DNA from: Phenylobacterium glaciei
GTDB lineage: Bacteria > Pseudomonadota > Alphaproteobacteria > Caulobacterales > Caulobacteraceae
Reading direction: 5' to 3'
DNA length: 64,000 nucleotides
Assembly (NCBI RefSeq): GCF_016772415.1
Contig: NZ_JAGSGD010000001.1
Coordinates: 310,001-374,000 of the forward strand
Part shown: positions 28,491 through 37,312 of the stretch, one piece after another
How positions within the stretch are numbered: the first letter of the stretch is position 1
Layout of the letters: each line of letters begins with the position of its first letter
Notes under the pieces: model-generated
Told to the model about the DNA's origin: nothing
Databases searched by the model: none
Seen by the model: the letters and a program-made list of their open reading frames with translations, nothing else
Made by a program: the position numbers and the translations under genes

Positions 28491-31342
28491 CTTGCGCCTT
28501 CCTGTGGGCGGGGAGCCGGGCGGATCACTGCCACGATGGGGTCATGGGCGAGCCAGGTCGCCGCGGCGGCCTTTACCTGCGCCAGCGTCACCGCCTTGAT
28601 GCGGTCCTCCTGGTGGAGGGCGTCCTGCAGCCACTCGTCGTGGTGGGCTGATCCCGACAGGGCCTCGGCCCACCAGGCGTTGGTGGCCGCCTCGGCCCGC
28701 GCCCCCGACAACATCGGGGTGCGGGCGGCCTCCAGCATCTCCGACGTGATCTGGCCCGCCGCCAGCCGCGTGGCCACGGCGCGCATCTCGGCCCGCACCG
28801 CCTCCAGGTCGGCGGGATAGGTCTCCACCAGGGCGTCCAGCTCCCCCTGGTCCACATAGTCCGGGGTCGAGGCGAAGACAGTGGGGGAATAGGTCTTGCC
28901 CAGGTGCTCGCGGACCTGGTGGCGCAGTTCGTCGCCGAACACCTCGGCCAGCAGCTTCAGGGCGTCCTCCTCCTTGCGCCGCGCTGGGACCGCCACATAG
29001 AGCGGCCAGATCATCGCCACCGCCGCCTTGTCCGGCGAGCCGTAGTGGAGGGTGTCGATCTGTGGCGGCGGCGTGGCGGGGAAGCGCAGGCTGAAGGTGT
29101 CGGGACGCGGCTTCGGCGGCGGCCCGCGGGGCGGCAGGGCGCCCAGGGTGCGGGCTATCAGGTCGATGGCGGCGGCCTCGTCCATGTCCCCCACCAGGGT
29201 CACCTCGATGGGATCGTGGGTCACCGCGGGCCTCAGGACAGCGGCGAGGTCCTTCGAGGTCAGGCGCTCCATGGCGGCCCGGTCGGGGGTCCCCAGCGGT
29301 AGGCCTGGCGCGACGGTGTCCATCACCGCCTCCCGCAGCAGGGCCCACAGGTCGCTCTGGCGGTCGCGGAAATTGTTGTCGATCTCGGTCCCGAACTTGG
29401 CGTCCAGGGTGTCGCGGAACCCCGGGTCGGTCATGTAGGCGGTCAGCAGCCGCAGCCGGGGGCTCAGCGTGTCGTCCGACACCACGTGCTCCAGCTTGAA
29501 GGCGTAGGGGGTGATGTCCAGATCGAAGTCCAGGGCCTCGTCGCCGAAGATGCCCCTCAGTTCGTCATAGCTGTGCTTGCCCAGCGCCCCGTAGGGGAAG
29601 ACGCCGGTGGCCGATCCGGCGGTGTCGAAATCCTTGGCCGCCACCTCGCCCCGCCCGGTCCCGAACCAGAGGCGGAGCGCAATGGCGCCATTCTCGAAGC
29701 TTGTTTTTTTCAGGGTCAGGATCACCCCGTTGCGGAAGGTGACCCGGGTGATCCCGGCGGCCAGGGTCTCGCGCCGCGCGATCTTGCCGGGCTCGCTCAG
29801 CGGCCCATAGGCCCACTGGGCGATGACAGCGTCAGCATATTTGGCGGGACCCTCGCCGGCTTCGCCGCGCCGCCAGCTGGCCAGCAGGGCCTCGCGGGTC
29901 GGGGGCTTGGGCGCCGTCAGGGTCAGGAAGGGCCCCGAACCCGACCAGTCGGCGGCGAAGGCGGCCTTGACGTCGGCGGGGGTCACCTCCTCCACCGCCT
30001 GGTTGAAGGCCCGCAGTGAGGCCCGTGGCTCCATCACCACCCAGCCCTCCGCCAGGGCCTGGGCAAGGTAGGTGGCCAGGGATGATGACAGCTGGGTCGG
30101 GGCGGTGGTGACGTCGGAGCGGACGCTGTTGCGCACCTTGGCCACGGCCGCCTCCACCTCCAGCTCGGTGGGGCCGTCGCGGCCGAACCGGCGAAGCTCG
30201 TCCTGACCCGCCGCCAGGGCCGCGTCCCAGGCCTCGGCGTTGGGGGCGGCGCTGAAACAGACGGCCTGGCCGCCGTCCAGGTCGGTCACCGTCATGCCGG
30301 CGCTCAGCAGGGTCTTGGAGCCGTTGGTCAACTGGGTCAGCCTGGCGTTCAGGGCCGACTGCCAGACCTGGCGCAGGCTGTTGCGGCGCAGGCTGGCGGC
30401 GTTGGTGGTGGCCGGGGGCGAGCCGGGCAGGACCTTGCAGGCCGACAGTCCGCTGGCGATCTGCGGTGTGGCTATCACCAGGGCCTCCAGCCCGCGGCCC
30501 GCCTCGATCTCGCCCAGCGCCGCGCGGGCCGGCGGCGACCCCTTGCCGGTCCAGCTGCCAAAGGCCTTGGCGATCGCGGTCTCCATGGCCTCGGGCGCCA
30601 TGTCGCCCACCATCACCACCCAGGCGGTTTCTGGCCGATACCAGCGAGCGTGGAAGGCCTCTAACACCCCGGGCGTCATGGTTCTCAGGCTGGCGTCCGT
30701 GCCGATGGGGTCGCGCAGGGTGCTGCGCAGGCGCGGGGCGACGAAGCTGGTGACCTGGTCGCGCACCAGGGCGCCTGGCGCGTCGCGGGCCTCCTTCTCG
30801 GCCAGGACCACGCCGCGCTCGCGGTCCATGGCGGCGGGCTCGAAGGTGATCCCGTCGGCCACGTCCCGCAGCCAGCGGAAGGCCAGGTCCAGATGGGCTG
30901 GCGCGGTGTCGGTGAGGTCGAGGCGGTAGGAGGTGGAGGCTACCCCGGTGTCGGCGTTGTGGTCGCGCCCGGCCCCGACGCCGATCAAGGCCAGGGCCCG
31001 CTCCAACTCCCCGTCCTGGAAATGGCGCGCGCCGCGGAAGGCCATGTGCTCGACGAAGTGGGCTGCGCCGCGCTCGGCCTCCGTCTCCTCGCGGCTGCCC
31101 ACATCGACATAGAGCCGTAGGGAGACCGCGCCCTTGGGCAGGGCGTTGCGCATCACGGCGTAGCGCAGGCCGTTGGGCAGGACGCCGCGGCGCAGCGCCG
31201 GGTCCTGGGGCAGGGAACGCGAATCTGAGGTCGCGGCCGTGGGGGCGGCCGAGGAGCCGAGCGGCGCCAGACTCAGCGCCAGGACCAGACCCAGCGCGGC
31301 ACGGATAGTCGGCAAGCGTGTCCCCCTGTCGGCGTGACTCAA
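28487..31342 (-). CDS. Secreted M16-family zinc protease (pitrilysin type)
   Basis: The 951-residue protein has a signal peptide (about residues 12-33), an active M16 domain and an inactive M16-like half, the four-subdomain layout of the family. The inverted zinc motif is H95-F-V-E98-H99, with the third ligand expected at E182 (conserved E175 seven residues before). The catalytic half reads LPNGLRYAVMRN near 55 and DRERGVVLAEKEARD near 173. It would degrade peptides in the periplasm. It precedes and overlaps the TPR gene. Related proteins are sometimes annotated as PqqL-like. Confidence 0.92.
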   Translation of the reverse strand: MSHADRGTRLPTIRAALGLVLALSLAPLGSSAAPTAATSDSRSLPQDPALRRGVLPNGLRYAVMRNALPKGAVSLRLYVDVGSREETEAERGAAHFVEHMAFRGARHFQDGELERALALIGVGAGRDHNADTGVASTSYRLDLTDTAPAHLDLAFRWLRDVADGITFEPAAMDRERGVVLAEKEARDAPGALVRDQVTSFVAPRLRSTLRDPIGTDASLRTMTPGVLEAFHARWYRPETAWVVMVGDMAPEAMETAIAKAFGSWTGKGSPPARAALGEIEAGRGLEALVIATPQIASGLSACKVLPGSPPATTNAASLRRNSLRQVWQSALNARLTQLTNGSKTLLSAGMTVTDLDGGQAVCFSAAPNAEAWDAALAAGQDELRRFGRDGPTELEVEAAVAKVRNSVRSDVTTAPTQLSSSLATYLAQALAEGWVVMEPRASLRAFNQAVEEVTPADVKAAFAADWSGSGPFLTLTAPKPPTREALLASWRRGEAGEGPAKYADAVIAQWAYGPLSEPGKIARRETLAAGITRVTFRNGVILTLKKTSFENGAIALRLWFGTGRGEVAAKDFDTAGSATGVFPYGALGKHSYDELRGIFGDEALDFDLDITPYAFKLEHVVSDDTLSPRLRLLTAYMTDPGFRDTLDAKFGTEIDNNFRDRQSDLWALLREAVMDTVAPGLPLGTPDRAAMERLTSKDLAAVLRPAVTHDPIEVTLVGDMDEAAAIDLIARTLGALPPRGPPPKPRPDTFSLRFPATPPPQIDTLHYGSPDKAAVAMIWPLYVAVPARRKEEDALKLLAEVFGDELRHQVREHLGKTYSPTVFASTPDYVDQGELDALVETYPADLEAVRAEMRAVATRLAAGQITSEMLEAARTPMLSGARAEAATNAWWAEALSGSAHHDEWLQDALHQEDRIKAVTLAQVKAAAATWLAHDPIVAVIRPAPRPQEGAR

Positions 31343-31389
31343 CCTACAGGATCATACGCCGTCGAAAAGAGGGCTCCCGCATCCGGCGA

Positions 31390-31989
31390 TCAGGCGCGCC
31401 GGTACTCCAGGGTCGAGCCATCCTTGAGTTTCCCCTTCAGCGCCGTCCAGACGCCGACCTCGTCGTACCAGTCGTCGATCTCGGCCTCGCCGCGCACGGA
31501 CCACTGGGTCGCGCCGACCTTGCGGGTGGTGACCTTCAGCAGCTTGCCCTCCTGGGGATTGAACAGGGGGCCGGTGAAGACCTCCGGATTCCAGTGGGTG
31601 AAGGGCCGCGCGCCGGCCGGGCCGGTGATGCGGCCCTTGGCGGTCTCGATGACGACACCGGTGTCGGTGCGCCGCGCCGAGACCCGCTCGGCCTTGCCGT
31701 TGGAATCGGTGGTGGTCTCCAGGCTGGCGAACCGGCCGCCGGTCCAGCGCTCGACGGCGTGGTGGCGATAGCGGAACACCGGGACGGGTCCCAGCTTCAC
31801 CGCCATGCGCACGTCGGTGGTGACGGTGGGGGAGGCAGGATCGCCCGCGAAACTCATCAGGTGCTCGCCGATCCGCGCGCCGTTGCGCAGGACGTGGAAG
31901 GCCAGGCGACGGCTTGGCGGTGTGGCGGCGAGGGTCAGGCCGGGCAGGGCGGCCAGGCCGCCGGCGAGCAGGAGGCGTCGATCGATCAT
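31390..31989 (-). CDS. DUF6134 family exported protein
   Basis: About 199 residues with a twin-arginine-type leader (MIDRRLLLAGGLAALPGLTL), followed by a beta-rich domain with RNGARIGEHLMSF, RYRHHAVERWTGGRF and THWNPEVFTGPLFNPQEGKLL, matching the DUF6134 family as I recall it. Function is unknown; family members are periplasmic beta-proteins. The start at 31989 places the leader at the N terminus; an in-frame start at 32016 is less likely. Confidence 0.7.
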   Translation of the reverse strand: MIDRRLLLAGGLAALPGLTLAATPPSRRLAFHVLRNGARIGEHLMSFAGDPASPTVTTDVRMAVKLGPVPVFRYRHHAVERWTGGRFASLETTTDSNGKAERVSARRTDTGVVIETAKGRITGPAGARPFTHWNPEVFTGPLFNPQEGKLLKVTTRKVGATQWSVRGEAEIDDWYDEVGVWTALKGKLKDGSTLEYRRA

Positions 31990-32026
31990 GCCTGAACCTA
32001 CGCGCGGAACGACCACCCGGATGCGC

Positions 32027-32944
32027 TCAGAGGGTCAGGCGCCAGGTCTCCGACACCTGCTCAGGCCCCAGATCGGCATGGGTCCAGCTGTCGATCATCT
32101 CGAACCCAGCGGCGGCGTAGATGCCGCGCGCGGCTGTCAGCACCGCGTGGGTCCAGAGCACCACCTCGGCGTATCCGGCGGCCTGTGCGAAGGCCACGCA
32201 CTCGGCCACCAGCCGCTTGCCCAGCCCCAGGCCGCGGGCGGCCGGCGTCAGCATCAGCAGGCGCAGCTTGGCCTGGCCCGGCGCCTCCCCCTTGACCAGG
32301 AAGATGGAGCCAAGCCGCTCGCCGCCCCGCTCGGCGATCCAGCAGTGCTCCAGCGTCGGATCGAAATTGGCGAGGAAGTCAGCGCAGACCCGGGCGGTGA
32401 GGCTCTCAATGCGGCTATCCCACCCGTACTCCCGCGTATAGACCTCGCCGTGCTGTTCGATGATCCAGCCCATGTCGCCGGGCCGGTGCGGGCGCAGGAT
32501 CACCTCCGGCGCAGGCCCCGGATCCAGCAGGCTCCGAACCTCGGTCATGGCCCGGGTCAGCCGCCCGCGCTGGCCGTCGTCCAGCCCCGCGATGATCCTT
32601 TCCACCACCTGGTTCGACGCCGCGTCCAACCCTGAGAAGATCTCGGCCCCCTTGGCCGCCAGGGTGATGGTGATGCTGCGGCCGTCCTCCGGCGAAGGCG
32701 CGCGCGTCGTCAGCGCCTCGCGCTCGAAACGTTTGAGGATGCGCGACAGGTAGCCCGCGTCCAGGCCGGTGACCCCGCTGATGGCCTTGGGCGTCAGGCC
32801 CTCCGGCGCCTTGGCGATCTCGTAGAGCACCCGGCCCTCGGCGACGCTCAGCGGCGTGCCCAGATAGGCCTCCTCCAGCACCCCGATCGTGCGGGTGTAG
32901 AAGCGGTTGAAGCCGCGGATGGCGGCGATGGGGTCGGGGGTCAT
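32027..32944 (-). CDS. MarR-GNAT fusion (bifunctional HTH regulator/N-acetyltransferase)
   Basis: The 305-residue protein fuses a MarR winged helix (about 1-140, GLTPKAISGVTGLDAGYLSRILKRFE) with a GNAT acetyltransferase (about 150-300). The acetyl-CoA loop reads ARGLGLGKRLVAECVAFA. AAGGAG precedes the ATG at 32944. MarR-GNAT proteins are widespread and mostly unstudied; the substrate is unknown. It diverges from the EVE gene across 122 bases that include a short AT-rich stretch. Confidence 0.87.
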   Translation of the reverse strand: MTPDPIAAIRGFNRFYTRTIGVLEEAYLGTPLSVAEGRVLYEIAKAPEGLTPKAISGVTGLDAGYLSRILKRFEREALTTRAPSPEDGRSITITLAAKGAEIFSGLDAASNQVVERIIAGLDDGQRGRLTRAMTEVRSLLDPGPAPEVILRPHRPGDMGWIIEQHGEVYTREYGWDSRIESLTARVCADFLANFDPTLEHCWIAERGGERLGSIFLVKGEAPGQAKLRLLMLTPAARGLGLGKRLVAECVAFAQAAGYAEVVLWTHAVLTAARGIYAAAGFEMIDSWTHADLGPEQVSETWRLTL

Positions 32945-33066
32945 CGCGGCTCCTTCCGAGGCGGGAAGGAAAGCCACATATTTGACTGAGTCAACTATAT
33001 CTGAGGTGCTTGCCAAGCGCCGCCGTGGACGGCGATATCGTGGCGAAGATCTGAGGGAATGCGCCG

Positions 33067-33474
33067 ATGGCCCACTGGCTGATGAAGTCCGAGCCCGAGA
33101 AGTTCAGCTATGAGGACCTGGTCCGCGACGGCAAGACTGTCTGGGACGGGGTGCGCAACAACCAGGCCGCCCTCTACCTCAAGGCCATGAAGGTGGGCGA
33201 CGAGGCCCTCTTCTACCACTCCCAGAAGGGGCTGGAGGTGGTGGGGATCTGCAAGGTGGCGCGCGAGGCCTTCCTCGATCCCAGCGACCCGGCGGGCCGC
33301 TTCGTCGCCGTGGAGGTCACCCCGGTGCGCAAGCTGAAGCAGCCTGTCAGCCTGGCGGCGATGAAGGCCAACCCGGCGCTCGCCGAGATGAAGATGTTCA
33401 GGCAGTTTCGCCTCTCGGTCTGCCCCGTCGAGTCCGCCGAGTGGAAGGCGATCCTGGCCATGGCCGGCGAGTGA
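33067..33474 (+). CDS. EVE domain protein
   Basis: This 135-residue protein is a single EVE domain: MAHWLMKSEPEKFSYEDL, WDGVRNNQAALYLKAMKVGD, LFYHSQKGLEVVG and VTPVRKLKQPVSL match the bacterial thymocyte-nuclear-protein-1 group. EVE is a PUA-related fold that reads modified bases in DNA or RNA. Stand-alone forms like this one are common housekeeping proteins in proteobacteria, although EVE fusions also occur in defence systems. The next gene's GTG overlaps its stop (GTGA). Confidence 0.92.
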   Translation: MAHWLMKSEPEKFSYEDLVRDGKTVWDGVRNNQAALYLKAMKVGDEALFYHSQKGLEVVGICKVAREAFLDPSDPAGRFVAVEVTPVRKLKQPVSLAAMKANPALAEMKMFRQFRLSVCPVESAEWKAILAMAGE

Positions 33475-34559
33475 TCCGGTTCTGGGCGGCCCTTGGTCTG
33501 GGTCTTGGCCTCGCCGGATCTGTCCAAGCCCAGCCGGTTGAGCCCGCGCCGTCGGCGCCGCTGACCGCCCCGCCCATCGCCTGGGCGCAAGGCGCCTCGA
33601 TCATGACCCGCCTGCTGGAGACCGCCGCCCCGTCGAGCCTGGCGGTCTACACCACCATGGCCGGGGACAAGGACAAGCAGGGCCTGTCGGTCGGCGCCCT
33701 GCAATGGAACTTCGGCCAGGGGACCATCGCCGACCTGATCGACCGCGTGCCGGACGCTGACGCCCTGGCCGCCACCGCCATGCCCTTCCATGGCGCGGAC
33801 TTCGTGAAGTACGCCCGGCTGTCCCGCGATCCCCTGACCCGTCCCGAGGCCCTGGCCTGGGCGCGTTCGGTGCAGAGCGACGGCGTGATCGATCCGGCCT
33901 TCGCCATCGAGCTGGCGGGTTTCCTGGGCGACCCGGCCATGGTGGCGGCCCAGGACGCCGGTGAGCAGGTGTTCCGCGCCTCGGCCTGGAACCTTGCCAC
34001 CAAATGGTCGGCGAACCTGCAGGGACGCCCGTCACCCCACTTCTCTGAATACGCCTTCTTCTACGACATGCGGGTCCAGGCCGGGGCCCGCTACCTCGAC
34101 GAGATCGAGGCGGTGATGGCCAAGCTCGCCACCTTCAAGGCCGGCGAAACCCGCGACGTCGACTTCGTCTCGCGCGCCCGCACCGGAGCGGCCTTCGTGG
34201 CGATGAAGAACGACGTCCCCTGTGTGATCCCCACCGCCAAGCGCCCCAACCTGGCGGCGGGCCACGTCTGGGACGGCCAGGCCAACTGCGCCATCTGGCG
34301 CGCGATGATCGCGGGCGGCGAAACCCAGAGCGCCGACCGGGAGCTGCTGGTGCTCGCCTTCCTGCGGGCCTATGTCGGCTCCGACGCGTTCGCGGTGAAT
34401 CTGTTCAATCGCAAGGGCCTGTTCGCCACGGGCCGCGGCCTGGCCAACGGCCGTTCCTGCGACTTCCGCATCCTCTTCGCGGCCCTGGACGCCGGGGAGA
34501 GCGTAACGGCCGATCAGGTCTCGGGCGCCTGTCGCGCGCCCAAGCCCGGCAAGGGTTAG
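33471..34559 (+). CDS. Secreted protein with a D-K-D-K-Q-G-L-S-x-G-A-L-Q-W-N motif, possibly lysozyme-like
   Basis: The 362-residue product begins at a GTG overlapping the EVE stop. It has a signal peptide cleaved after SVQAQ (about residue 21), a proline-rich segment, and DKDKQGLSVGALQWNFGQG at residues 66-84. That motif recalls a group of secreted or phage proteins with a presumed peptidoglycan-binding or lysozyme-like fold, but I cannot confirm it and no catalytic residue is certain. Later conserved-looking segments are YDMRVQAGARY and GLANGRSCDFRILFA. Two cysteines near the middle (PCVIP and ANCAIW) could form a disulphide. Confidence 0.6.
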   Translation: MIRFWAALGLGLGLAGSVQAQPVEPAPSAPLTAPPIAWAQGASIMTRLLETAAPSSLAVYTTMAGDKDKQGLSVGALQWNFGQGTIADLIDRVPDADALAATAMPFHGADFVKYARLSRDPLTRPEALAWARSVQSDGVIDPAFAIELAGFLGDPAMVAAQDAGEQVFRASAWNLATKWSANLQGRPSPHFSEYAFFYDMRVQAGARYLDEIEAVMAKLATFKAGETRDVDFVSRARTGAAFVAMKNDVPCVIPTAKRPNLAAGHVWDGQANCAIWRAMIAGGETQSADRELLVLAFLRAYVGSDAFAVNLFNRKGLFATGRGLANGRSCDFRILFAALDAGESVTADQVSGACRAPKPGKG

Positions 34560-34960
34560 TCGGCGGGCTTTTCGGCCAGGGCCACGGTCATCTGGGTCTG
34601 GATGACGATGGCCACCAGCCGGCCGTCCTCGCCCGTGATCCGGGTCTGCCAGACGCTCGAGGACCGGCCGACGTGCAGAGCCGTGGCCTCGCCGGTCACC
34701 GTCGTCCCTTCCTTGGCCGAGCCGACGAAGTTGGTCTTGCTCTCGATGGTGGTGGTCCGCGAGCCGACCGGCAGATTCAGAAAGCCGCCGACCGCGCCCA
34801 GGGCGTCGGCGAAGGCCATGATCGCTCCGCCGTGCAGGATATGGCCGGAGGTGCAGAGGTCAGCGCGAACCAGGAGCTTGCCGATCACCTTGTCCTTGGA
34901 GGGATCGGTGATCGCCACGCCCATCAGGTTGGCGAAGGGCATGCCGGTGTCTTGGGTCAT
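34556..34960 (-). CDS. PaaI-type hotdog thioesterase
   Basis: The 134-residue single hotdog domain has the PaaI pattern LCTSGHILHGGAIMAFADALG (residues 35-55), with the central helix and catalytic region, and TTTIESKTNFVGSAKEG. It probably hydrolyses an acyl- or aryl-CoA. It converges on the secreted-protein gene with a four-base overlap and diverges from asd across 136 bases. Confidence 0.88.
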   Translation of the reverse strand: MTQDTGMPFANLMGVAITDPSKDKVIGKLLVRADLCTSGHILHGGAIMAFADALGAVGGFLNLPVGSRTTTIESKTNFVGSAKEGTTVTGEATALHVGRSSSVWQTRITGEDGRLVAIVIQTQMTVALAEKPAD

Positions 34961-35096
34961 GAAGTTTCCTCGAACGTGTTCGTTTCTTGGGCGCCACCGT
35001 AACGTGCTTCGCGGCGATCCAAAGCGCCGTCCAGCTTGCGATTTCGGGCCTGCGAGCGTAACGGAACGCTCCGCTTGAAGATCAGGAGAGACTCCG

Positions 35097-36134
35097 ATGG
35101 GCTATCGCGTAGCCGTCGTCGGCGCCACGGGTAATGTGGGCCGCGAAATGTTGAACATCCTTGAGGAGGTTCAATTCCCCATCGACAAGATTCACGCCAT
35201 CGCCAGCCGCAAGTCGATCGGCGTCGAGGTCTCGTTCGGCGAGAAGATCATCAAGTGCCAGGACGTGGAGCAGTTCGACTTCTCCACCGTCGACGTGGTG
35301 CTGATGAGCGTGTCTGGAACCTTCTCCAAGGAATGGTCGCCCAAGATCGGCGCCGCCGGTCCCATCGTCATCGACAACTCCTCGGCCTTCCGGATGGACC
35401 CCGACGTCCCCCTGGTGGTGCCGGAGGTGAACCCCGACGACGTGAGCTGGGCGCACAGGAAGAACATCATCGCCAACCCCAACTGCTCGACCGCCCAGCT
35501 GGTGGTGGCCCTGAAGCCGCTGCATGACCGGGCCAAGATCAAGCGGGTGGTGGTCTCGACCTACCAGTCGGTCTCCGGGGCCGGCAAGGAAGGCATGGAC
35601 GAGCTGTTCGACCAGACCAAGAACGTATTCGTCCTGGGGGCGACGCCGCCCAAGAAGTTCCCCAAGCAGATCGCGTTCAATGTCATCCCCTTCATCGGGT
35701 CGTTCCAGGACGACGGCTACACCGACGAAGAGCAGAAGATGTGGAACGAGACCCACAAGATGATCGACCCGGCCATCAAGCTGACGGTCACCTGCGTGCG
35801 CGTCCCGGTCATGGTCGGCCACTCCGAAGCGGTGAACATCGAGTTCCATGAACACCTCGACGAGGACGAGGCCCGCGACCTGCTGCGCGAGAGCCCGGGC
35901 CTGATCGTCATCGATAGCCGCAACGACCAGGGCTACATGACGCCCAAGGAAGCGCAGGGCGAGTTCCCGGTCTTCGTCAGTCGCATCCGCAACGACCCCA
36001 CCGTCGAGCACGGCCTGAACCTCTGGGTCGTGGCCGACAACCTGCGCAAGGGCGCCGCCCTGAACGCGGTGCAGATCGCCCAGCTCCTGCACGAGCGCGG
36101 CCTGATCAAGACCAAGGCCATCGCCAGCGCGTAA
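35097..36134 (+). CDS. asd: Aspartate-semialdehyde dehydrogenase
   Basis: Asd reduces aspartyl phosphate to the semialdehyde, the branch point to lysine, diaminopimelate, methionine and threonine. The 345-residue enzyme has the NADP loop VVGATGNVGREML, the nucleophile C130 in NPNCSTAQLV and the catalytic histidine in VRVPVMVGHSEA. AGGAGAG lies nine bases before the ATG. It appears monocistronic, flanked by a long inverted repeat downstream. Confidence 0.97.
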   Translation: MGYRVAVVGATGNVGREMLNILEEVQFPIDKIHAIASRKSIGVEVSFGEKIIKCQDVEQFDFSTVDVVLMSVSGTFSKEWSPKIGAAGPIVIDNSSAFRMDPDVPLVVPEVNPDDVSWAHRKNIIANPNCSTAQLVVALKPLHDRAKIKRVVVSTYQSVSGAGKEGMDELFDQTKNVFVLGATPPKKFPKQIAFNVIPFIGSFQDDGYTDEEQKMWNETHKMIDPAIKLTVTCVRVPVMVGHSEAVNIEFHEHLDEDEARDLLRESPGLIVIDSRNDQGYMTPKEAQGEFPVFVSRIRNDPTVEHGLNLWVVADNLRKGAALNAVQIAQLLHERGLIKTKAIASA

Positions 36135-36145
36135 GGCGACCCTGA

Positions 36146-36174
36146 CCTTCGGCCCAGGATTCCTGGGCCGAAGG
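36146..36174. repeat. 14-bp inverted repeat after asd
   Basis: Arms CCTTCGGCCCAGGA (36146-36159) and TCCTGGGCCGAAGG (36161-36174) are perfect complements. It lies 11 bases past the asd stop and would make a very stable hairpin. No T tract follows, so it may stabilise the 3' end or act with Rho rather than be a simple intrinsic terminator. Confidence 0.75.
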
Positions 36175-36220
36175 CCGCCAGCTGTTGCGCGATTGGCCCT
36201 TCCCCGATCCCCCGATGCTC

Positions 36221-36284
36221 CTAGAGCATGATCGTTTTAGACGGAACCGCGTAGCGGTCCCGGCTGAAGCGTGAATCATGCTCT
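36221..36284. repeat. Palindromic intergenic repeat, unit 1
   Basis: The unit starts AGAGCATGAT and ends ATCATGCTCT, with inner pairing of GGAACCGC with GCGGTCCC. It resembles interspersed palindromic repeats I recall in many alphaproteobacterial genomes. It is the first of two related units between asd and rarD. Confidence 0.8.
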
Positions 36285-36294
36285 CGCTTAAATC

Positions 36295-36359
36295 TGGAGC
36301 CTGATTCACCGCATCGGCGGAATCGCGAAGCGATTCCACCTCAACGGATCAGGCTCTAG
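36295..36359. repeat. Palindromic intergenic repeat, unit 2
   Basis: The second unit reads GGAGCCTGATTC at one end and GATCAGGCTCTAG at the other, with inner GGAATCGC pairing to GCGATTCC. Read on the minus strand it aligns with unit 1 (AGAGCCTGAT against AGAGCATGAT; GGAATCGC against GGAACCGC), so the pair is an inverted tandem of one family. Confidence 0.8.
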
Positions 36360-36403
36360 GTAGGGAGCCCGCAACCTGCTGACGCTTCGAAAGCCCGCCC
36401 GCC

Positions 36404-37312
36404 GTGACTGAGACCGCCTCGATCAACCGCACGGCGCTCGGCGCAGGCATCCTCTGCTACTTCATCTGGGGCTTCGTGCCGCTCGCCTTCCAGGCCATTG
36501 GCCACCTGGGCGTCGGTCCCTGGGAGACGCTCGCCCACCGGACGGTCTGGGGGGCGCCCACCGCCCTGATCTTCGTGCTGCTGGCCAAGCAGTGGGGCCA
36601 GGTGGTGGGCGTGTTCCGCCAGCCCAAGGTGTTGGCCTGGCTCGCCCTGTCGGCGAGCCTGATCGCCGTCAACTGGATGGTGTTCATCTGGGCGGTCAAT
36701 TCCGGTCGGGTGCTGGAATCCAGCCTCGGCTACTACATCACCCCGCTGATCAACATGGCCGCCGGGACCCTGCTGTTCCGCGAGCGCATGGACCGCATCG
36801 GCGTCGCCGCCATCTGCCTCGCCGTGGTGGGTTCGGTGATCCAGGCCGTGGCGCTTGGCCATCTGCCCCTGGTCTCCCTGGCCCTGGCCTTCTCCTTCGG
36901 CGGCTACGGCGTGGTGCGCAAGCAGGTCCAGGCCGACGCCCAGACGGGCCTGTTCATCGAGTGCCTGCTCCTGGCCATCCCCAGCTTCTTCTTCGTGCTC
37001 TGGCTGGAACATCAGGGGGCAGGCCACTTCCTGGCCTCGCCTGCCACCATCGCCTGGCTGATCGCCTCGGGGCCTATCACGGCTGTGCCGCTGGTGCTGT
37101 TCGCCTGGGCGGCGCGGCGGATCCCGCTGTCGTTCATGGGCTTCCTGCAGTTCATCGGCCCCACCATCGCCTTCGCGATCGGGGTGCGTCAGGGCGAGGC
37201 CTTCACCCCGCTGCGCGCCATCTCCTTCGTCTTCATCTGGGGCGGCGCGGCGGTGTTCACCTACGGCGCCTGGCGTCGTAGCCGGGCCCTGCCGAGCCCG
37301 GTGGTCGCCTAG
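36404..37312 (+). CDS. rarD: RarD-type EamA/DMT transporter
   Basis: The 302-residue protein has ten membrane helices and the RarD signatures: YFIWGFVPLAFQAI, EXLAHRTVW (here ETLAHRTVW), NWMVFIWAVNSGRVLESSLGYYI and FTYGAWRRSR. RarD-type proteins are drug/metabolite-superfamily permeases whose substrate is not settled. The start is a GTG at 36404. It converges on the beta-lactamase-like gene with a four-base overlap. Confidence 0.92.
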   Translation: MTETASINRTALGAGILCYFIWGFVPLAFQAIGHLGVGPWETLAHRTVWGAPTALIFVLLAKQWGQVVGVFRQPKVLAWLALSASLIAVNWMVFIWAVNSGRVLESSLGYYITPLINMAAGTLLFRERMDRIGVAAICLAVVGSVIQAVALGHLPLVSLALAFSFGGYGVVRKQVQADAQTGLFIECLLLAIPSFFFVLWLEHQGAGHFLASPATIAWLIASGPITAVPLVLFAWAARRIPLSFMGFLQFIGPTIAFAIGVRQGEAFTPLRAISFVFIWGGAAVFTYGAWRRSRALPSPVVA

